NCBI RefSeq assembly: GCF_947077775.1
Contig: NZ_CAMTTE010000001.1
Span: forward strand, 2,942,501 to 3,006,500
Length of the DNA: 64,000 bases
Reading direction: 5' to 3'
Origin: Salinibacter pepae
GTDB lineage: Bacteria; Bacteroidota; Rhodothermia; Rhodothermales; Salinibacteraceae
Below, piece by piece: positions 19,211-28,298 of this stretch. A model generated the notes under the pieces. The model saw only the letters and a program-made list of their open reading frames with translations, had not been told where the DNA came from and searched no databases. The position numbers were made by a program, and so were the translations under genes. Position 1 is the first letter of the stretch. Each line of letters begins with the position of its first letter.

Positions 19211-19338
19211 GGGGCCGGTGCACAGGCGCGTGCGCCGGAAGGGGCCGGGAAGCGGTCACGGCAGGGGCAGGCCGTCTCCGCCCCAGCCCTTCGAGGGGCT
19301 TCGGCCCAGGGGGGCGGCGTTCCGGTCGCTCGGCGGCT

Positions 19339-21408
19339 CTACAGCGTCGCCTCCTCCGACGGATGCCCGTCCCCGCTGTACCCCTGCGGCACCTCCTCCG
19401 GCGACTGGCCGGCGGAGGGCGACTGGCCTGACGGGGAGGGCTGGCCTGCTGAAGGCGATGGGCCTGCCCCCGCCTCGATCCGGAACTGCCGAACCGTCTC
19501 TTCCAGCTCGGTACTGAGCCGCTCCAGCCGGCCGGCGGTGTCGGACACCTGGGTGACCCCTGCGGCCGACTCCTGGGCCGCCGTCGAGATCGACTCGACC
19601 GACCGAGCGATCTCCTCGCTGGTGGTGGACTGCTGCTCGGAGGCCGCCGCAATCTCGTCGGTCATCTGCTCGACCCGGCTGATCGAGCCGACAATCTCGT
19701 CTAAAACAGCGCTGGCCTCCCGGGAGAGCTCGATCCCCTCCTCCGCGTTGGCGCTGCTCTGGCGGGCCGCCACCACCGCCTCCTGGATCTCGGCCTGGAC
19801 CTCGCCGATGATCTCGGCAATCTCGGTGGTGGCCTGGTCGGTCTCCTCCGCCAGCTGGCGCACCTCCTCGGCCACGACCCCGAAGCCCTGGCCGGTGTTC
19901 TCGCCCCCGGACGTGCCCCCGGCCCGGGCGGCCTCGATCGCGGCATTTAAGGCCAAGAGGTTGGTCTGGCCGGCGATGTCGTCGATCGTGTCGACGACCT
20001 GGCTGATCTCCTCGCTGGAGGCCTGGAGGCGCTCGATGGTCTCGGCGGTGCCCTGGACCTCCTCGGCGATCTCCTCCATCTTGCCGGTCGCCTCGGCGAC
20101 GACCTCCTGGCCCTCCTGGGCCTGCTGGCTGCCGTCGCCGGCGGCGTCGGCGACCTGCTGGACGCTGCGGGCGTTTTCGCCGATCGTCTCGTTCAGCTGC
20201 TCGACGGCGGCGGCCACCTCCTCGGCCTGGGCGGACTGCTCCTCGGCGCTGGCGGCCATCTGCTCGGAGGAGGCACTGATCTGCTCGGTCGCCGAGGCGG
20301 TCGAGCCGGCCGCCTCCCGGACCCGCTCGACGATGGAGCGAAGGCCGGCGACCGCCTCGTTGAAGCCCTCAAAGAGGCGCCCGATCGCCCCGTCCCGGCC
20401 GGTCGGGAGGCGAACCGTCAGGTCCCCGTCGGCAAAGCGGCCGATCGCCTCCAGCATCGTGTCGACGCTCTCCTGCAGGCGCTCCTTCTGCTGTTCGGAC
20501 TCCCGGACGGCCTCCTCCACGCGGCGCTCGACGGAGGCCTTCTCGTCTTCGAGCGCCTCCATGGCCTCGGCAATCTGGCGCTGCTGCTGGTTAAACGCCT
20601 CAGCGACCGCGGTAATCTCACGGGCCCCCTCGACCGAGACGGTCACGTTCTCCTCTTCGCTGTGGGTCAGCTGGCGGGCGAGGGACCGGAGCGGGCTGGT
20701 GACCCGGCTGCGCAGGACGTAGAGGATCGCCGCGATCCCCGCCGCCAGGAGGATGAAGATGCCGACCATGGCCCACCGGACGGTTGCCGACCAGCTTCGG
20801 TTCGACCCGACCTTCTGCGCGGCCTGCTCCTCAATGGTTCGTCGAAACTGCTGCGTCGGCCTCATGATTGCCTCTTTTGCCGCCGCGTACTCCTCCCCAA
20901 ACATCAGCTGTTGGGCCTTGTCGCGCTTCTCCTCGGCGGCAAGGGCCTGGTCGGCCTCATTCAGGTCGGCCTCCGCGACCGCACTGGGCATCTCCGATTC
21001 CGGCACGCCGTTGGCCTCTAGGACGAGGCGCATCGCCTGCATCTCGGTTTTCACGAGCGCATTGGATTTTTTCTTTGCCTCTTTTAGAAACTGAAGCGCC
21101 TCGTCCGACGCTCCCTTCAACTCCAGCTTGTTGACGGCTGTCTTGCGGCGCTGGGTCTCTTGGACCTCCGTCCAGTACTTATCGAGATGCTTCGGGTCGC
21201 CGGTCACCGCAAACAAGCGGGCCTGACGGGTCAGGTAGTCGGAAGCATTCGCGACCTGCTGGCCAAGATTCTGAAAGTCGTATTGTTGTTCGTACGACGA
21301 CTTGAGGGCCTCGGCGGAGCGGGCGTTGACGTACAGTCCCGCGCCGAGAGCGAGCAGGAGTATCGTGAGGGCAACTGCGGCCCGGCGGGTGATCTTGGAA
21401 AGCTGCAT
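19339..21408 (-). CDS. Methyl-accepting chemotaxis protein
   Basis: A 689-residue transmembrane chemoreceptor. The first membrane helix is at about residues 9-27, followed by a helical periplasmic domain of some 180 residues rich in Lys, Glu and Gln. The second helix is WAMVGIFILLAAGIAAILYV, then HAMP, a coiled coil, a second HAMP-like block (GRFADGDLTVRLPTGRDG) and the signalling domain. The hairpin tip reads DDIAGQTNLLALNAAIEAAR and GFGVVAEEVRQLAEETDQAT, the CheA/CheW contact region. The last ~40 residues are Pro/Ser/Gly/Gln repeats ending in EEATL without a clear CheR-binding pentapeptide. No che genes are in the window. Confidence 0.93.
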   Translation of the reverse strand: MQLSKITRRAAVALTILLLALGAGLYVNARSAEALKSSYEQQYDFQNLGQQVANASDYLTRQARLFAVTGDPKHLDKYWTEVQETQRRKTAVNKLELKGASDEALQFLKEAKKKSNALVKTEMQAMRLVLEANGVPESEMPSAVAEADLNEADQALAAEEKRDKAQQLMFGEEYAAAKEAIMRPTQQFRRTIEEQAAQKVGSNRSWSATVRWAMVGIFILLAAGIAAILYVLRSRVTSPLRSLARQLTHSEEENVTVSVEGAREITAVAEAFNQQQRQIAEAMEALEDEKASVERRVEEAVRESEQQKERLQESVDTMLEAIGRFADGDLTVRLPTGRDGAIGRLFEGFNEAVAGLRSIVERVREAAGSTASATEQISASSEQMAASAEEQSAQAEEVAAAVEQLNETIGENARSVQQVADAAGDGSQQAQEGQEVVAEATGKMEEIAEEVQGTAETIERLQASSEEISQVVDTIDDIAGQTNLLALNAAIEAARAGGTSGGENTGQGFGVVAEEVRQLAEETDQATTEIAEIIGEVQAEIQEAVVAARQSSANAEEGIELSREASAVLDEIVGSISRVEQMTDEIAAASEQQSTTSEEIARSVESISTAAQESAAGVTQVSDTAGRLERLSTELEETVRQFRIEAGAGPSPSAGQPSPSGQSPSAGQSPEEVPQGYSGDGHPSEEATL

Positions 21409-21430
21409 GGACGTCCGGAGAGAGGTGTTC

Positions 21431-21473
21431 TTGAGTGTGTACGACTCGGTTGTCTGAATTATCGCACACTCAA
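21431..21473 (-). promoter_or_regulatory. Inverted repeat upstream of the chemoreceptor gene
   Basis: TTGAGTGTG (21431-21439) and CACACTCAA (21465-21473) are a perfect 9-bp inverted repeat around a 25-base AT-richer spacer, starting 23 bases upstream of the chemoreceptor ATG. It could be a long-spaced operator or a 5'-leader hairpin. No T-run follows on the minus strand, so termination is unlikely. Confidence 0.4.
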
Positions 21474-21542
21474 AGCTGCCTTTTAAGGCGGTCTTTCTGT
21501 AGACTCCGTTAGGGGGAATCGATGGGGCCCTGCGGCGATGCG

Positions 21543-24500
21543 TTACGTCGGCCCGGGGAACCGCACGGTGAAGTGGCTTCCCGCGCCCTTCTCGGTGTCC
21601 ACGTCGATGGATCCACCCATCTGGTCGACGGCCTTCTTGGTGACGGTTAGGCCGAGCCCGGTGCCCTCGTACTCCCGCGCCAGCCCCTCCGACTCCTGAC
21701 GAAACGGATCGAAGAGGGTCTCGACCACTCCTGGATCCATGCCGATGCCGGTGTCTTCGACGTCGAGGACGGCGGCCTCCCCCTCGCGGGCGACCCGAAT
21801 CCGTACCTCCCCGGCATCGGTGTACTTGATTGCATTGGAGACGAGATTTTGCAGTACGATCTGCACGCCCCCCTCATCCGCCTCGGCCCACACGGGGGGC
21901 TCTCTGGCATCCACCCGCAGGCGCAGTCCCTTGCCTTCGGCTTTCGGCCGAAGCTCCTCGGCAATGGTTTCCGCCTGCGTGGCAACGTCCACCGCCGTGC
22001 TCTCCAGCTGCATCTGCCCCGCCTCCAGCTTGGACAGGTTGAGAACCCCGTCGAGCGTGTTCAAAAGCCGGCGGCCGCTCTTTCCGATGAGGTTCGCGAA
22101 ACGAAGAGCGGCCCCCTCCGCGTCCTGCGTCTCCTCCGCGATGGCGTCGGCGAAGCCGATAATCGACGTCAGGGGCGTGCGGATCTCGTGGCTCATGTTT
22201 GCGAGCATGGCGGACTTGGCCCGGCTGGCGGCCTCCGCCTCCGCCCGGGCCGTCTCGGCCTCCTCTTTGGCCTCGCGGAGGGCGCCCTCCCGGTCCAGGC
22301 GGCCCAGAACGAGGGCCGCGTAGCTGCTCAAAATCTCCAGCAGGCGAAGGTTGAAGGGATCGAAGCCGCCGCCCTCCGTCTTGCCGACGACCACGACGCC
22401 ACGGGCCCCGATCGGCACGGCCGCCGCGGAGCGCAGCCTCCCGTACTCGATGTCGTTGTCGAGCTCGCCTACGTCTTCGATGATGACCGTGTCCCCGGTC
22501 TGGAGGGCGCGTGCCGAAAGGCTGTCCCCGCTTTTCGGTTGTGGCTCGGGGGCGGGGACGGAAGGGCCTGCGATCGTCGTCCGCGCCGGATGGATGGTGC
22601 TGCCGTCCACGAACCCCGTGTTGCGGAGCGGGTAGTCGAAGATGCTCCCGAGAAGCTCGTGGATGCGATCTGAGACCGCGTCGGGGCCTTCGGCCGTGAG
22701 CACCCGGCGCGTGGCCCTGTACAAGGCCTCGATCTTGTCCTGTCGTTCGTGGAGGGCCTGCTCCCGCTTCTTGCGCTCGGTGATGTCGATTCCGAAGGCC
22801 GCGACATGGGTCACCTCCCCCTCAACGTCGGTGATGGGCTTGTGCGTCCGTAGGAAGTGCCGAACCCCATCCGAGGTCTCCATCCGCTCCTCGAACTGGG
22901 TGGTTCGCTGCTCCTCGGCGGCCGTCCGGATCGCCCGATCTCGGCGGCGCCCAAGCTCCGGGTCCACGTCTCGTTTCCGGCAGTACTCCAGGTTCGTATG
23001 GCCGATGATCCACTCTCTCAGCTCCGGGTCCGCGATGCTCTGCTTGTTGACAAATTCGTACCGGCCATCGGGCTTGAACACCGCGAGGTCCTTTACGGCC
23101 TTCTCCAGGATCTGCTCGTAGTATTGCTTTGTGCTCCGCAGCTCCCGCTCGTCTTCTTTGCGTGCGGTGATGTCGCGGACGACGCAGACGATGCTCCCGT
23201 CTTCGAGGACCGTCAGGGTCAGTTCCTGCGGAAACGACGACCCGTCTTTCCGCACCCCTTGGGCCTCTCCCCGCCACTCTCCGGTCTCCTCCAGGGCCGC
23301 TATTGCCTCCGCTTCCAGGCGCTGCTGCTCCGCCTCCTCGTAGCAGGCCGTCCAGGACCGCCCCACGAGCGCCTCCGGCGCGTCGTATCCGTAGATGCTC
23401 GCGTGGGCCCGGTTGACGTACCGGTAGGTGCCCGCCTCGCCGAGAATCGCAATTCCATCGCTCGCGGCCTCCATGGCACTGGACCGATGCCGGAGGGCCC
23501 GCTCCTTCTGGCGGCGGTCGGTCATGTCCCGAACCGTGCACACGAGCCGGCCCTCGCTCACAACCGTGAGGGAGAGGGCCGCGGGGAAGGTCGTCCCGTC
23601 GGGGCGGCTGCCGGTGACCTCCCCCTGCCAGTGGCCCTCCTCCTCGAGGGTGGGGAAGACCTCTTCTTCGAGGCGGGCCACCTCGTCGTCGGCGTAGAGC
23701 CGTCGCCAGGAGGCCCCGAGCAGCACCTCCGCGTTTTCGAACCCGTACATGTCCGCGTGGGTCTCGTCGACGTAGACGTACCGGCCGTCCTCCAGCACCG
23801 CAATGCCGTCGGCGGCCTCCTCGATCGCTCGCAGCGACGACTCGATTGTGCGTCGGCGTTTCTCCTGCTCGGTGATGTCCCGGAAGATGCCCACTGCGAT
23901 CTGCCGCCCCCCGACCTCCACGGTTGCCGCGCTGATCTCGACCGGCACGTTTTCACCATCGTCGGTCTGGACGTAGATGGAAGAGCCGTCCTCGAAACGC
24001 CGGACGGTCTCCGCCGCGCCCGGCCGGCAGCACGCCTGAAACAGACGCCGGTACCGACCGGCTTCCCCGTCGGGATGCAGGTCCGTCTGGTGCCGTCCGG
24101 CGATTTTCTCCTCGCCGGCCCCGATGAACTCGGCGGCCTTCTGGTTCACTTCGATGAGACGGCCCGTGTCGATGTCGGCCAGAATGACCGGTTCGGGTGC
24201 CGCCTCCAAGAGCAGCTCGTATTTGCCCCGGATCGCGTCGGTCTTCTGCTCCCGCTGGTCCTGCTCCAACACGCGCCCGATCGACTGGGCAAGCAGCTCC
24301 AGGGCGGCCTCGTCGCCTGGGCCCAACGGCGCAGAACGCGGCTCCCGGCTCCCAAAACAAACCGTGCCGTAGACCCGGCCCTCGACGATGATTTTGGTGC
24401 CGAGGTAGCAGGACAGGTCGTACGTTTGGTAGGCCGGGTCCGTCGTCCAGCCCTGCTCCTCTGCATTCTCGATCGAGAGGGCCTCGCTTTGGGTGATCAA

Positions 24501-24932
24501 CTCTCGGCAGTAGGTGTCCGGCAGGTCCGCCTCTGCGCCCCTCTGGAGCTTCGGGTGTGCCCCAACCGCCGCGACGGTCCGGTGGGTCGACTCCGCCAGG
24601 TCAATTTGGGCTAGAAAGCCGACCTCGACCCCAAACCGGTCGACCCCCGCCTGCAGGAGAGCCTGAACCCGTTGCCTGACCGACGAGCCGTCGGTGCCCA
24701 TCACTTGACGGATCCGCTTTCGAAACGAGGCGGCGAATTGACCGGCAGACGGGAGGGTGCTCTCCGGAAAAGGGCCCTCGGTGGTTGTCTCTCTCACGCC
24801 TCCGTCCGATGAGACCACAGTCAGCGACTGAAGCGAGGACAAGCCCGTGGGCCGGAAAGAATTCGGGGACGCCCTCCAGGGCACAGGTGAGAACCGGTGT
24901 GTGAAGGAGGCGGGGTCCCGTGCGTGACTCAT
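21543..24932 (-). CDS. Soluble multi-PAS/GAF sensor histidine kinase
   Basis: A 1129-residue kinase without membrane helices. Approximate layout: GAF (85-225), PAS (235-355), PAS (365-480), PAS (490-605), PAS with PAC (615-735), GAF (745-885), HisKA (903-970), HATPase (1010-1125). His915 in NMSHEIRTPLTSIIGFAD is the phospho-acceptor, NLVSNAIKYT is the N box, VEDTGIGMD the G1 box and GTGLGLTVTKKAV the G2 box. The start is uncertain; MSHARDP is used, but the first ~80 residues look unstructured and a later start is possible. Divergent from a second PAS kinase. Confidence 0.9.
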   Translation of the reverse strand: MSHARDPASFTHRFSPVPWRASPNSFRPTGLSSLQSLTVVSSDGGVRETTTEGPFPESTLPSAGQFAASFRKRIRQVMGTDGSSVRQRVQALLQAGVDRFGVEVGFLAQIDLAESTHRTVAAVGAHPKLQRGAEADLPDTYCRELITQSEALSIENAEEQGWTTDPAYQTYDLSCYLGTKIIVEGRVYGTVCFGSREPRSAPLGPGDEAALELLAQSIGRVLEQDQREQKTDAIRGKYELLLEAAPEPVILADIDTGRLIEVNQKAAEFIGAGEEKIAGRHQTDLHPDGEAGRYRRLFQACCRPGAAETVRRFEDGSSIYVQTDDGENVPVEISAATVEVGGRQIAVGIFRDITEQEKRRRTIESSLRAIEEAADGIAVLEDGRYVYVDETHADMYGFENAEVLLGASWRRLYADDEVARLEEEVFPTLEEEGHWQGEVTGSRPDGTTFPAALSLTVVSEGRLVCTVRDMTDRRQKERALRHRSSAMEAASDGIAILGEAGTYRYVNRAHASIYGYDAPEALVGRSWTACYEEAEQQRLEAEAIAALEETGEWRGEAQGVRKDGSSFPQELTLTVLEDGSIVCVVRDITARKEDERELRSTKQYYEQILEKAVKDLAVFKPDGRYEFVNKQSIADPELREWIIGHTNLEYCRKRDVDPELGRRRDRAIRTAAEEQRTTQFEERMETSDGVRHFLRTHKPITDVEGEVTHVAAFGIDITERKKREQALHERQDKIEALYRATRRVLTAEGPDAVSDRIHELLGSIFDYPLRNTGFVDGSTIHPARTTIAGPSVPAPEPQPKSGDSLSARALQTGDTVIIEDVGELDNDIEYGRLRSAAAVPIGARGVVVVGKTEGGGFDPFNLRLLEILSSYAALVLGRLDREGALREAKEEAETARAEAEAASRAKSAMLANMSHEIRTPLTSIIGFADAIAEETQDAEGAALRFANLIGKSGRRLLNTLDGVLNLSKLEAGQMQLESTAVDVATQAETIAEELRPKAEGKGLRLRVDAREPPVWAEADEGGVQIVLQNLVSNAIKYTDAGEVRIRVAREGEAAVLDVEDTGIGMDPGVVETLFDPFRQESEGLAREYEGTGLGLTVTKKAVDQMGGSIDVDTEKGAGSHFTVRFPGPT

Positions 24933-25575
24933 GCGCCCGTGTGAGCAGATAAGCGGAGAGTGTGTCCTACAGGGCATCGTTTCGGGTCGCGTGCATCCCC
25001 CAAGAGAGACACGGCCCTCACGGCATGCTCCCTGCGTCATCGCGGACGATCGGCGCTAGACGGACCGTCCGTACGTATCCTTTAGACAACCAAACTGGGA
25101 AAATGTTTTCCTATAACCACGAATAAAATCCGCCTGAACGCGCACCGGTGGCAATCCTCGCCTCCCCTAATGCCCAGGCCCGGTGGGCCCGGCGGCCCGA
25201 AAGTGGCGCCAATGGACAACACCGCAAATACCATGCGCGTCGCCGTGACTGGGAAGCGCGTCGTCGTTTTCGGCCGATTCGGTTCGTTCCCCCGACGCAA
25301 CGACCCGTCTGGCGGGCCGGATCGTGCCGCGGGTGGGGGCCCGTCAGCGTCCCCGATGGCATGGGGTTTGACGCCTACACAGAGGCCAGTGCAGACGAAG
25401 ATCGTTGGGTGGGTTCCACCGACGAGCGCAGTCAACAGGTGTTGCTGTCGGTGCGGATCGTCCGTGGACGGCCCCCTCGGCCCGTCGCGCTCTGAGGATT
25501 GCATTCGACGGCCGCGTTCAGGTCCTCCAGGGCAGTGCGCGAAGCCACTGTTTCTGAAAAACGCTTCCCCAGTTC
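24933..25575. other. Divergent intergenic region between two histidine kinases
   Basis: About 640 bases with no convincing gene. A 140-codon minus-strand frame (25082-25504) has an improbable composition. An AT-rich patch at 25078-25135 is the most promoter-like part. It must hold the promoters of both kinase genes, which makes shared control possible. Confidence 0.5.
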
Positions 25576-28023
25576 ATGAATCTGTTTCACGCCCTCGACC
25601 CGACGCACGTCACATACCTGCTTGTCTTTGGAGCTGGGGCAGCGGGGGGACTACTCGGCCTCATGGCCTTCGGACTTGTGGGACGCCCGGCAGAAAACCG
25701 GCGACGTGAGGCGGCCCCGGACGGTCGGCAAGCGGCGCGGAATGCCCGCCTGGAGGCCCTCACCGAAACCATGCCCGGCGTGCCCTACGAATTTCGGGCC
25801 GGGCCGGACGGGGAGCAGGCCATCGCGTTCATCGGCGACGGGGCCACCGAGCTCCTGGGGCTTGCCCCCGAGCCGGACGGGTTCTACGAACGGTTCGTGG
25901 AGCACATTCCGGAGGGCCACCACCGGGAGGCGTTTCTTCAGTCGGTGGAGGAGGCGGTCACGACGCGCTCGCACTGGCGACACGAGGTTCCGTTCGATCG
26001 GCCCGACGGGACGCGCATCTGGCTCCTCGGCTCCGCAGAACCGGATCCCCAAGAGAAAGGAGTGCTGTTTCGGGGACTTCTCCTCAACATCACGGAGCGA
26101 ATCGAGGAGGAGCGTCGCCGCGAACAGGTCATCCGACGTGTCACCGACGCGATCGTCGAGGTGGACGCCGAGTGGGGCTTCACGCTCGTCAATGACCAGG
26201 CCGAAGCGCTCTACGGAATGACGGAAGAAAATCTACTCGGGAGGACCCTCTGGGACGTATTTCCCCAGGCGAAAGGGACCCGTTTCGAGAAAGAATACCG
26301 GCGGGCGATGCGGTCCCGCGAGCCGGTTCGGTTCGAAGAGCACTTTGAGAGAATGGGCGCGTGGTTCGACATTCAGATCTATCCAAATCCGGACGGGGGC
26401 CTGGCCTTCTACTTCGACGACGTCACGAAGCGGAAAGAACGGGAAGAACAGCTTCGGGAGCGCGAGGAACTGCTCCGGTCGATCACCGAAAACGTGTCCG
26501 AAGGCATCTATCGGTCGACCGCGGAGGAGGGAATCGTGTACGCCAATTCCGCCTTCGTCGAGATGTTCGGGTACGAGAGTCGCGACGAGCTACGGGCGGC
26601 CGACCCGTCAACGTTCTACGCCGATCCCGGCAAACGGAAGGCACTCTATCGGCAGGAGGACGAGCAGGGCGGGCTCGACGGGGTCGAAGTGCAGTTCCAG
26701 CGGAACGACGGGTCGACGTTCACGGGCCTGCTCAGTACTCAACGGGTCGATGCGCCGGATGGAAACCAGGTGTACAACGACGGTGCCGTCACCGACATCA
26801 CCCAGCGCAAGCGGCGGGAGCAGATGCTCAAGAGCCGCCGGCGAAAAATTGAGGCGCTCTACCGGGCGACCAGCGGGCTCCTCGCCGTTGAGAACCGGGA
26901 TGCCGTTCCGGACCGCATCGCCGAGGTTTTGCAGGAGGTGTTCGGCTTTCCACTCCGGCACGTTGGCCTGGTTGAGGACGAGATGTTGGTTCCCAAAGAG
27001 ACGGTGGGGGAGGGCCTCTCGCGCATGCCGGAGCCGAAGGCCCAGCCCCTAAGCGAAGACCTCGTGGCGACCCGGGCGATTCAGGCGGGAGAGGCCGTTG
27101 TGGTGGAATCGACCGGCGGCCTGGAAAACGACCTTGACTACGGCACGCTCTCCACCCTGGCGGGCATTCCAATCGGGGGGCACGGGGCGGTGGTTGTCGG
27201 GAAGGAGGCCGGCACCTTCGACGCGCTGGACCTGCGCCTTCTGGAGGTGCTCGGGGGCTACGCGACACTGGTGCTCGGCCGGCTCGAACGGGAAGAACGG
27301 CTCGTCCAGGCCCGGGAGGAGGCCGAGGAGGCTGCCCAGCTCAAGTCGGCGATGCTCGCCAACATGAGCCACGAGGTCCGCACCCCTCTCATGTCGATGA
27401 TCGGGTCGGCGGACCTGCTTAGGGAAGACCTGGAGGAGGGGGGGCTGGAGGGGGAGCCCGCCGACATGGCCGAGCAAATCTTCCGGAGTGGGCAGCGCCT
27501 GCGGGACACGCTCGACTCAGTGCTTGAGCTTTCCCGGCTTGAAAGCGGGGCCTACACCCTCGACGACGACTCCGCCTACCTGGACGTGGTCGTTCGGGAA
27601 GTGGCCCAGGAGCTGAACCTGAGGGCCCACGAGAAGGGAGTTCAGCTGGAGGTGGACGGCCCGCCGACATCGGTGGAGGCGCAGCTGGACGAGACGGCCG
27701 TGCGCCGAATTGCGACCAACCTCGTCGAGAACGCCATCAAGTTCACGCCAGAAGGAGGAGAGGTGCGGGTGCGGGCTGAGCCCGAAGACGAGGAAACGGC
27801 CCTGCTGGCGGTGGAGGACACGGGCGTCGGAATTGCGGAGGAGGCCCGAGAGGACATCTTCGACGCGTTCAAGCAAGAGTCCGTGGGGCTCAACCGAGAA
27901 TACGAGGGAAGCGGGCTTGGTCTGTCGATCGTACACCGACTCACGACCATGATGGACGGGACCATCGAGGTCGAGAGCGAGAAGGGCGTCGGGACCCGGT
28001 TTGCCGTACGGCTCCCCCGATAG
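25576..28023 (+). CDS. PAS/GAF sensor histidine kinase with N-terminal membrane helix
   Basis: An 815-residue kinase. One membrane helix at about residues 12-34 (LLVFGAGAAGGLLGLMAFGL) is followed by three PAS domains (about 50-175, 180-290, 295-410), a GAF domain (425-570), HisKA (588-655) and HATPase (700-815). His599 in NMSHEVRTPLMSMIGSAD is the phospho-acceptor; NLVENAIKFT, VEDTGVGIAE and GSGLGLSIVHR are intact. The GAF-HisKA core resembles the kinase on the other side of the divergent promoter region, so the two probably arose by duplication. No receiver is attached; the downstream REC protein at 28.3 kb is a candidate partner. Confidence 0.9.
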   Translation: MNLFHALDPTHVTYLLVFGAGAAGGLLGLMAFGLVGRPAENRRREAAPDGRQAARNARLEALTETMPGVPYEFRAGPDGEQAIAFIGDGATELLGLAPEPDGFYERFVEHIPEGHHREAFLQSVEEAVTTRSHWRHEVPFDRPDGTRIWLLGSAEPDPQEKGVLFRGLLLNITERIEEERRREQVIRRVTDAIVEVDAEWGFTLVNDQAEALYGMTEENLLGRTLWDVFPQAKGTRFEKEYRRAMRSREPVRFEEHFERMGAWFDIQIYPNPDGGLAFYFDDVTKRKEREEQLREREELLRSITENVSEGIYRSTAEEGIVYANSAFVEMFGYESRDELRAADPSTFYADPGKRKALYRQEDEQGGLDGVEVQFQRNDGSTFTGLLSTQRVDAPDGNQVYNDGAVTDITQRKRREQMLKSRRRKIEALYRATSGLLAVENRDAVPDRIAEVLQEVFGFPLRHVGLVEDEMLVPKETVGEGLSRMPEPKAQPLSEDLVATRAIQAGEAVVVESTGGLENDLDYGTLSTLAGIPIGGHGAVVVGKEAGTFDALDLRLLEVLGGYATLVLGRLEREERLVQAREEAEEAAQLKSAMLANMSHEVRTPLMSMIGSADLLREDLEEGGLEGEPADMAEQIFRSGQRLRDTLDSVLELSRLESGAYTLDDDSAYLDVVVREVAQELNLRAHEKGVQLEVDGPPTSVEAQLDETAVRRIATNLVENAIKFTPEGGEVRVRAEPEDEETALLAVEDTGVGIAEEAREDIFDAFKQESVGLNREYEGSGLGLSIVHRLTTMMDGTIEVESEKGVGTRFAVRLPR

Positions 28024-28298
28024 GCTGAAGGCCCGCGGCGTGACAAGATCTGTGTCGTGCACGCGCAGGCGCCGGGTGTGCGAACCTAGGGCACGGCCAA
28101 TGCGCCCCGGCGGTTGGCGCCCCAAGCGCGTCTTGGAGGCCACCCAAACGCTACGACGTTGCTTTGTGTTACGTGGAAGTGAAGACATGGCGCGCGCACA
28201 TCCACCGTAGATTTTGTCGCCCCTAATGTTGTGTTTTTAAGTGCACAAATCAAACTAAATGCTACTCTAGTAGGCCGTTACTCAAGGCGTTTATCTTT

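Noticed and set aside
25082-25504. 140-codon minus-strand frame between the kinases
   Set aside because: Pro/Gly/Arg-rich without pattern; no conserved motif, no plausible partner.
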